Notes under the pieces: model-generated | Databases searched by the model: none | What the model saw: the letters and a program-made list of their open reading frames with translations, nothing else | What the model was told of the DNA's origin: nothing | In this document: positions 16,528-22,382 of the stretch, in pieces | How positions within the stretch are numbered: the first letter of the stretch is position 1 | Layout of the letters: every line of letters starts with the position of its first letter | NCBI GenBank assembly: GCA_018826515.1 | Contig: JAHKAM010000016.1 | Span: 1-34,944, forward strand | From: Alphaproteobacteria bacterium | Lineage (GTDB): Bacteria; Pseudomonadota; Alphaproteobacteria; Caulobacterales; Caulobacteraceae | Reading direction: 5' to 3' | Length of the DNA: 34,944 bases | Made by a program: the position numbers and the translations under genes

Positions 16528-16579
16528 GCCGCTTGTCATTGCGCAAAGCCTAGCGGCAAAGTCCTGACTGGAGGGCGCT

Positions 16580-17482
16580 TTGACCGATTCAACCAAGAGC
16601 GGGGATGATTGGAACGACGAGGAGTTGGACCAGATCGTTCGAACCTACTTTGCGATCCTCGATGGCATTCCGACTGCCTCTCGTGGCTTTAAAGCGGACA
16701 TGAAGAGGGCGCTCGATGACAAGATCAAGAGAGGCATCGGATCGATCGACTTCAAGCTGGGGAACCTCAGCCACATCGCGACCCAGATTGGACTTCCCCA
16801 ACTTCCGGGTTTCGCCCCGGCGCCAAAGGCTCAGAAGGGGCGGATCTACGCGGCCTTTGATCGCTACGTCTCAACCCACCCCGAAGTACTCGCCGATGAC
16901 GCGTTTCTTTCAACACCGAGAGTGAAACTGGAGACCAACGGCAGGGCGCGAAATAATCCCGGGCCGCCCGACCAGCCGGCCGCCAGCATGATGGCGCTTC
17001 TGCCGATAGAACCTATTCCCCCGCTCTCGGACGTACAAAGAACTCGTCCGGATGGGCTGGTTCGTCTTATTCGAAAGTTTGATCCTGCGAGCCGAGACGA
17101 ACGAAACCGTATTCTCGGACGCATTGGTGAGAAGCACATTCTTGGCCACGAAATCGCACGCTTGGTCGCTGCCGAACGAATGGACTTGGCCAAGCAGGTC
17201 GAGTGGACGTCCGACGTTTACGGGGACGGAGCGGGCTACGATATCAAGAGCTTTGAACCCGATGGGTCCGATCGTCTGATTGAAGTTAAGGCCACCAAAG
17301 GCGGAGCAGGAACCGACTTTTTCCTGACTCGTACAGAGTTGGAGGTATCCAACGAACGTCCAGATGCTTGGCGGCTCTACCGCCTACATTCGCTGCCCAC
17401 TAAGCCGAGATTTTTCATACTCGCCGCTCCACTGGAGCACTCCGTAAGGCTAAGGCCGGATTCCTGGAGAGCGTCCTTTTGA
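16580..17482 (+). CDS. DUF3883 PD-(D/E)xK nuclease-like protein with McrA-type N-terminal head
   Basis: The 300-residue protein has two parts. Residues about 10-85 (WNDEELDQIVRTYFAIL ... SIDFKLGNLSHIATQIGLP) resemble the head module found in front of McrA-like HNH and DUF3883 defence nucleases. The C-terminal part (about 170-300) is a DUF3883-like domain with a PD-(D/E)xK pattern: Glu184 (RIGEKHI), Asp221 (GYDIKSF) and Glu235-x-Lys237 (LIEVKAT). This suggests restriction of phage or modified DNA; the target is unknown. The start is TTG at 16580 with GGAGGG about 5 nt upstream. It converges with the HEPN gene at 17518. Codon use is more AT-rich than in the chromosomal genes. Confidence 0.85.
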   Translation: MTDSTKSGDDWNDEELDQIVRTYFAILDGIPTASRGFKADMKRALDDKIKRGIGSIDFKLGNLSHIATQIGLPQLPGFAPAPKAQKGRIYAAFDRYVSTHPEVLADDAFLSTPRVKLETNGRARNNPGPPDQPAASMMALLPIEPIPPLSDVQRTRPDGLVRLIRKFDPASRDERNRILGRIGEKHILGHEIARLVAAERMDLAKQVEWTSDVYGDGAGYDIKSFEPDGSDRLIEVKATKGGAGTDFFLTRTELEVSNERPDAWRLYRLHSLPTKPRFFILAAPLEHSVRLRPDSWRASF

Positions 17483-17517
17483 CGGACAGGACTAGGGTTC
17501 CGCCGTCGAGGCCGGTA

Positions 17518-18408
17518 TCAAAACTGCCGCCGGGCCATCACCCTCAGCAGTTCCACATAGATCAAGGCGAACCAATGCGCCGCCTCGCGAACCACAATCT
17601 TACAAACCGGCTCAGACCCACCGATGGCGCCAAGGTCGAAATTGGCCTCCCCCGCTCGGTAATGGAACATCCGGTTTCGAAATTGCACTAGAAGGCCCGG
17701 CATCGAATTGAATGGCACCCGGAAAAGGACATCACTGTCACTTTCGAACTCAAAATTGGGAGTTCGGTGAATCTGGCATTTCTCGATTTGGCTTTTGAAC
17801 GCCGCCACCCAGCCCACATCGAAGCCGGAGACCGAGAAGTCGAAGGTCACCGAGGAAAGGTTTCCCTGCTGCGCGATTACCGGGACTGCCCGATCGAGGA
17901 CCTTCAGGTCACCGTCGCGATCATTCAGCATCAGTGATTTTAGAAAATCATGCGAACGCCGAAAATCCGACTGCGTGCTGGCATACAATAGCGGAAACGC
18001 TACTGCCATCATCTCTAGTATTCTGTACAAATACAAAAACGCTTCAGTGTATCTCGATTCACGTTTTGCAACGAGTGAAAGCGTGAGCTCCTGTCGGAGC
18101 CTTTCAAAGAAGTCCTGATTTTTGGACGACAGCAGTCGGACGAATGCCTCGTATTCGGGCAGTCCGATTTCATTCTCAAACAAGAAATGCGAAATCCGGT
18201 CCGGCCGACACATACGCTGCGCCTTCTGCCGAAACTCGTTCGTATTTAACGCGGTCAAGCGGCCTGTCGTGACCTCACGTACATTTACGCTTCCCAGCAG
18301 CAACCGGACGATCTCATGGGCGGCGAGTCCGTCTGCGTAAAGGCCGAACGGCTTCGGCGGTCGGTAACCGCGCCGCTCCGGTTCCTTCAACGTCAGGTTT
18401 ACAGCCAC
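17518..18408 (-). CDS. Candidate HEPN ribonuclease-like protein (RNRMFH motif)
   Basis: The 296-residue protein belongs to no family I can name. Residues 244-249 read RNRMFH, an exact R-x4-H with Asn after the Arg, the catalytic pattern of HEPN RNases, set at the start of a predicted helix (FRNRMFHYRAGE). Earlier, SRYTEAFLYLYRILEMMAVAFPLLYA (about 118-143) has the YRILE helix often seen in the first helix of apea/HEPN-type domains. The N-terminus contains KPFGLYADGLAAHEIVRLLLGSV. The start is GTG at 18408, one base after the stop of the ParB-like gene, so the pair is translationally coupled. It is AT-rich compared with the core genome. RNase activity is inferred from one motif only. Confidence 0.78.
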   Translation of the reverse strand: MAVNLTLKEPERRGYRPPKPFGLYADGLAAHEIVRLLLGSVNVREVTTGRLTALNTNEFRQKAQRMCRPDRISHFLFENEIGLPEYEAFVRLLSSKNQDFFERLRQELTLSLVAKRESRYTEAFLYLYRILEMMAVAFPLLYASTQSDFRRSHDFLKSLMLNDRDGDLKVLDRAVPVIAQQGNLSSVTFDFSVSGFDVGWVAAFKSQIEKCQIHRTPNFEFESDSDVLFRVPFNSMPGLLVQFRNRMFHYRAGEANFDLGAIGGSEPVCKIVVREAAHWFALIYVELLRVMARRQF

Positions 18409-18409
18409 G

Positions 18410-19441
18410 CTAATCGACCAGAATCGCTTCGTGGAACTTCTCGGTCACTGCCTCAACGTCGTACTCAGAAAACCGCTCGATCTTTTCAAAGAACAGCTTT
18501 GCAAGTTCACGTCGCGTCTTACCAACGTTAATCTTTGAAACATTCACTGCAGCGAATGCTTCCTCAAATATCTGAATAAATTCATCAAACTGGGCTGCGG
18601 TGATATTGCTCAAGTATTCAAAGCTACGCTTCGCCCCGACCGTGAATCCAATCAGGTTGTTTCCCAGCCTTAACCAGTCTCTTGACGAAGCAACTGCAGA
18701 AAACTTTGACACTAGAGCCAGTATATCATGGAACGATACATTAGCGTCCGTAATGTCGCTATCCATTACCTTGCCAACAAGAATCTCGTCGAGTTTGGAT
18801 TCAATGATCCGAGCATTTTGGTTGTGAACGCTATCAGTCAAAAATGCCGTGTAGGCCTCTGCAATGTCGCTCCGCCTGAACGAGCCTTGCGGCGGCTTGA
18901 TAGACTCTGTGTCCTTCTCAGAAAATACGGAAATCCCGAGATCGCCGGTATCGAGCATACCCTTGGTCAACATCTCAATCTGGTGACGCGCCGTCATGGG
19001 CTTTTGCCCATTGTTTAGCGTAATCATGCGATACAATAGAAGGTCGTATCTATCCGCGACTATTACGTTAATAGGTAATACCAACTGTTCGTCAAATTCA
19101 GCCTCTTTCGACGCATCATTTAGCGTGTTCAGGCGCTGCATGCCGTCAAGAACATAACCAGAGTCTATGTTGTCGTTTATAAACAACTCAAGTTCTGTCG
19201 TATTCAAATTGCTAGAGTTTTGAGAATCTACAAATGCAAGCGTAATAGGCGGCATTTGACACCCCTTTAGGATGTCGTTTCTCAGTCGGTCGTAGAACTT
19301 CCGCCTTTGAACCTTGCGCTGTTCTTGAAATTTATTAATGAGTGGGAAGAGTTTTTCGAGCGCGAACTTATAGTTCGTCCGTCCTTGCCCGACTGCGCTC
19401 TTAATAACTGCATCTCGGCTGACGCTATAAAGTGTGATCAC
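18410..19441 (-). CDS. ParB/DGQHR-superfamily-like protein, first gene of the two-gene module
   Basis: The 343-residue protein has GYVLDGMQRLNTLND (95-109), close to the DGQHR/DGQQR motif of DndB-type and DUF262-type members of the ParB superfamily. About 35 residues later comes YRMITLNNGQKPMTARHQIEML (137-158), which corresponds to their (F/Y)xx(I/L)N..xKP(L/M) element. Such domains bind nucleotide or DNA and appear in phosphorothioation control and GmrSD-like restriction. A helical C-terminal domain (about 190-343) is not recognised. The GTG start has AAGGA at 7 nt. It lies immediately upstream of the HEPN-motif gene and may act as its sensor, partner or antitoxin. No DUF262 HNH (GmrD) part is present. 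Confidence 0.8.
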   Translation of the reverse strand: MITLYSVSRDAVIKSAVGQGRTNYKFALEKLFPLINKFQEQRKVQRRKFYDRLRNDILKGCQMPPITLAFVDSQNSSNLNTTELELFINDNIDSGYVLDGMQRLNTLNDASKEAEFDEQLVLPINVIVADRYDLLLYRMITLNNGQKPMTARHQIEMLTKGMLDTGDLGISVFSEKDTESIKPPQGSFRRSDIAEAYTAFLTDSVHNQNARIIESKLDEILVGKVMDSDITDANVSFHDILALVSKFSAVASSRDWLRLGNNLIGFTVGAKRSFEYLSNITAAQFDEFIQIFEEAFAAVNVSKINVGKTRRELAKLFFEKIERFSEYDVEAVTEKFHEAILVD

Positions 19442-19479
19442 CGCAAATCCTTCTCAGCTCTCAAAGGCAAGCTTGTCAG

Positions 19480-19502
19480 GCGGTTGCGCGCTGCGCAACC
19501 GC
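19480..19502. repeat. Perfect 10-bp inverted repeat upstream of the two-gene module
   Basis: GCGGTTGCGC and its exact complement GCGCAACCGC are separated by GCT. The dyad lies about 40 nt before the GTG start of the ParB-like gene and downstream of sseB on the same strand. There is no U tract, so it may be an operator for the accessory operon, a weak terminator for sseB, or part of the insertion junction. Confidence 0.55.
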
Positions 19503-19515
19503 TGATCAACCCCAG

Positions 19516-19537
19516 TGCCGGGTCTTGAGACCTGGCA
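19516..19537 (-). terminator. Hairpin after sseB, possible terminator
   Basis: TGCCGGGTCT and AGACCTGGCA pair over 10 positions with one G-T wobble around a TG loop. It starts 14 nt after the sseB stop in the transcription direction. No run of T follows, so termination is only possible. With the dyad at 19480-19502 it marks the boundary between sseB and the accessory operon. Confidence 0.4.
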
Positions 19538-19550
19538 TCCCGTGGCCCCC

Positions 19551-20321
19551 TCAGACCACCTTCACCCCGATACCCTTCTCGCCGCCCGGCTTGCTCACGC
19601 TCACATCGAACACCTCGCCGCCGAACGGCAGGCCGCGCACCGCGCGTTCGCACAGGGCGACGATCTCGTCGGCGGGGGCCTCGGTGCGGATGTCGAGGAA
19701 CCAGCCCATCATCCGGGCCTCGTTCCAGCGGGCGCGGGCCAGCCAGGCCTCTTCGACCTTCACCCCCTTGAAGGCCGCGTCGAGGCGTTCGATCAGCAGC
19801 AGGGGGCGCTGGGGCTCGGGCGGTTCGGCCAGGTCGACGGAGCCGGAGGGGCGGCGGACGAAGGCGCTGTCCAGCGGGGGATGTTCCAGTACAGCCCGGA
19901 TCTGGTCGGGCTCCATCATCAGCCCCTTGCCGCCGGCGGGGTTGAGCAGGATCACCGTGTCCCTGAGCATGTTGAGCAGCTTGCGGCCCTGCATGGCGAG
20001 GATGCGGGTGTCCTCCCCGAACATTGCGACGGCGCGGGACGGGTCGGTGAACAGGGTCACGGTGTTGCGGCCGTCGTTGAGGACCACGCCGCGCAGGACC
20101 AGCTGCTCGCCCGGCCGCAGCACCTTGGCGCCGTCGTCGCCGGGGGTTCCGCCGGGGCTGTCGGGCTCGGGCACCGCATAGAGGTCGGCCTCGAGCATGA
20201 TGCGCTCGAAGGTCCCCATCCGCGAGGCGTCGGCGAGGCCGGCGTAGAGCAGCTCCTCCAGCGGATTCATCGGATTGTCGGTGAAGGTGAGGGGCGAGGT
20301 GGCGGGGCCGGCGTCGGTCAT
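19551..20321 (-). CDS. sseB: SseB-family protein
   Basis: The 256-residue protein has the SseB N-terminal domain (about 15-130), with NPLEELLYAGLADASRMGTFERIMLEADLY as its opening helix-strand and a central region with LRDTVILLNPAGGKGLMMEPDQIRAVLE. The C-terminal SseB domain (about 165-256) ends with VSKPGGEKGIGVKVV. E. coli SseB is known only from an enhanced serine sensitivity phenotype; the molecular function is not settled. No signal peptide is seen. The ATG at 20321 lacks a clear ribosome site; Met18 is an alternative start. It is divergent from putP across 130 nt. Confidence 0.85.
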   Translation of the reverse strand: MTDAGPATSPLTFTDNPMNPLEELLYAGLADASRMGTFERIMLEADLYAVPEPDSPGGTPGDDGAKVLRPGEQLVLRGVVLNDGRNTVTLFTDPSRAVAMFGEDTRILAMQGRKLLNMLRDTVILLNPAGGKGLMMEPDQIRAVLEHPPLDSAFVRRPSGSVDLAEPPEPQRPLLLIERLDAAFKGVKVEEAWLARARWNEARMMGWFLDIRTEAPADEIVALCERAVRGLPFGGEVFDVSVSKPGGEKGIGVKVV

Positions 20322-20451
20322 GGAGGGGGCTCGGGCTGAAACGGGGGGACAAAAGGCAGGGACGCGGCGGCCGCGTCAATCCCGGACGGCGACGAACCGC
20401 GGTTTGCCGGCAGGGTGGCCGGAGGCGGCGACGGCTGCTACCCCTGTCGCC

Positions 20452-21966
20452 ATGGAAACCGGAACACTCATCACCCTCGGCCTGTATTTCGTGCTGATGC
20501 TGGGCATCGGCGTCTATGCCTGGCGCAAATCCACCTCGGACGTGGCCGGCTATATGCTGGGCGGGCGGTCGCTGACGCCGTCGGTGGCGGCGCTTTCGGC
20601 GGGGGCCTCGGACATGAGCGGCTGGATGCTGCTGGGCCTGCCGGGGGCCATGTATGTGGCCGGGCTGTCGGCGGGATGGATCGCGCTCGGCCTGTTCATC
20701 GGGGCCTTCGCCAACTACCTGATCGTGGCCCCGCGGCTGCGCGTCTATACCGAGGTCGCGCGCGACGCGATCACCCTGCCCGACTATTTCGACAAGCGGT
20801 TCGAGGACCGGTCGCGGATGCTGCGGGTGATCTCGTCGCTGGTGATCGTGGTCTTCTTCACCCTGTATACGTCGTCGGGCCTGGTGGCCGGGGGCAAGCT
20901 GTTCGAGACCTCGTTCGGGCTGGACTACACCCTGGGGCTGTGGATCACGGCCGGGGTGGTGCTGGCCTATACGATGGTGGGCGGGTTCCTGGCCGTCAGC
21001 CTGACCGACTTCGTGCAGGGCTGCATCATGTTCGTGGCGCTGGTGCTGGTGCCGGTGGTGGCGCTGATGAATGTCGGCGGCATCGGCGAGGTCGCCGAGA
21101 CGGTGCGCGGGGTCGATCCCGGACTGCTGAACCTGTTCCAGGGGGCGACGGCGATCAGCATCATCTCGGCCATGGCCTGGGGGCTGGGCTATTTCGGCCA
21201 GCCGCACATCATCGTGCGCTTCATGGCGGTGCGGTCGGTGCGGGACATTCCGATGACCCGCAACATCGGCATGAGCTGGATGCTGGTGACCCTGGTCGGG
21301 GCGCTGGCCACCGGGCTGGTGGGACTGGCCTATGCGACGCGGACGGGGCTGGAGGTGACCGATCCGGAGACGATCTTCATCCTGCTGTCGGACGTGCTGT
21401 TCGACCCGCTGATCACCGGCTTCCTGCTGGCGGCGATCCTGGCGGCGATCATGAGCACCATCTCGTCGCAGCTGCTGGTGTCGTCGAGCTCGCTGGTCGA
21501 GGATTTCTACGGCGTCTTCCTGCGCAAGGACGCGCCGCAGAAGGAGCTGGTGATGATCGGCCGGCTGGCGGTGCTGGGGGTGTCGCTGGCGGCCATCTAT
21601 CTGGCGTGGAACCCCGAGAACAGCGTGCTGGGGCTGGTGTCCAACGCCTGGGCCGGGTTCGGGGCGGCGTTCGGGCCGCTGGTGATCCTGTCGCTGACCT
21701 GGAAGCGGATGACCCGCAACGGGGCGCTGGCGGGGATCATCGTCGGGGCGGCGACGGTGCTGGTCTGGATCTATGCGCCGGTGCTGGCCGACGGGGCGAA
21801 GCTGTCGAGCGTGATCTACGAGATCGTGCCGGGCTTCGTGCTCAGCTTCCTGGCCATCGTGGGGGTCAGCCTGATGGGCAAGGCGCCGGCGACCAGCGTG
21901 ACCGACACCTTCGAGGCGGTGCAGGCGGCGCTGGACGCGGCGAAGCGGCCCGCCGCCAGGGACTGA
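20452..21966 (+). CDS. putP: Sodium/proline symporter PutP
   Basis: The 504-residue membrane protein matches the PutP length (about 500) and the SSS transporter architecture of some 13 spans. The N-terminus (METGTLITLGLYFVLMLGIGVYAW) is span 1. SAGASDMSGWMLLGLPGAMY, part of span 2, is almost identical to the PutP sodium/substrate signature. GYFGQPHIIVRFMAVRS and MSTISSQLLVSSSSLVEDFY are further diagnostic blocks. It takes up proline with sodium across the inner membrane. The ATG at 20452 begins the conserved N-terminus and has no Shine-Dalgarno; the frame is open upstream to 20275 but that part is antisense to sseB and its promoter. No putA is in the window. Confidence 0.95.
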   Translation: METGTLITLGLYFVLMLGIGVYAWRKSTSDVAGYMLGGRSLTPSVAALSAGASDMSGWMLLGLPGAMYVAGLSAGWIALGLFIGAFANYLIVAPRLRVYTEVARDAITLPDYFDKRFEDRSRMLRVISSLVIVVFFTLYTSSGLVAGGKLFETSFGLDYTLGLWITAGVVLAYTMVGGFLAVSLTDFVQGCIMFVALVLVPVVALMNVGGIGEVAETVRGVDPGLLNLFQGATAISIISAMAWGLGYFGQPHIIVRFMAVRSVRDIPMTRNIGMSWMLVTLVGALATGLVGLAYATRTGLEVTDPETIFILLSDVLFDPLITGFLLAAILAAIMSTISSQLLVSSSSLVEDFYGVFLRKDAPQKELVMIGRLAVLGVSLAAIYLAWNPENSVLGLVSNAWAGFGAAFGPLVILSLTWKRMTRNGALAGIIVGAATVLVWIYAPVLADGAKLSSVIYEIVPGFVLSFLAIVGVSLMGKAPATSVTDTFEAVQAALDAAKRPAARD

Positions 21967-21993
21967 GACCCCGGCGGCGGACGCTGGTCGGCC

Positions 21994-22362
21994 TTAGCCG
22001 CCCGTGCCGACGGCGGCGAATTTGCCGTCCGGCTGCCGCTGGCCGATGAACCAGGTCAGGGTCTGGCCGCCGGCGTAGGCGACGGTCCAGGTCTCGACCC
22101 GCCCCTCGGGCGTGTCGCGGGCGCTGATGAAGGTCATGGACTCGATGGCGCCGAGGGCCTGCAGGCCGGCGGACATGCCGGCGATCTGGGCCTGACAGGC
22201 GCTCATCACCGGCGGCGCCATCCAGGCCTCGCTGCAGTTGCCCGCGGCGGCGTCGGTCAGCATGAGGCGCAGGGGTTCGCCGTATTCGGCGTCCTGGGCC
22301 ATGGCCGGCAGGGCCATCAGGCCGGCGGCGACCACGCCGGCCAGCATCATTCGGATACGCAT
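21994..22362 (-). CDS. Small secreted hypothetical protein
   Basis: The 122-residue protein has a clear signal peptide (MRIRMMLAGVVAAGLMALPAMAQ, cleavage after AMA-Q). The mature part of about 99 residues has two cysteines (GNCSEAW and MSACQAQ) and ends with a beta-like segment (ETWTVAYAGGQTLTWFIGQ). No family is recognised. GGAG lies 8 nt before the ATG. It starts 20 nt downstream of the M16 peptidase stop on the same strand, so it is probably co-transcribed with it, and converges with putP. Confidence 0.82.
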   Translation of the reverse strand: MRIRMMLAGVVAAGLMALPAMAQDAEYGEPLRLMLTDAAAGNCSEAWMAPPVMSACQAQIAGMSAGLQALGAIESMTFISARDTPEGRVETWTVAYAGGQTLTWFIGQRQPDGKFAAVGTGG

Positions 22363-22382
22363 GGGTGTCTTCTCCTTCGGGG

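Noticed and set aside
19438..21207. A 589-codon minus-strand frame running through sseB and putP
   Set aside because: It crosses two real genes and the divergent promoter region and has low-complexity Arg/Pro/Gly composition.
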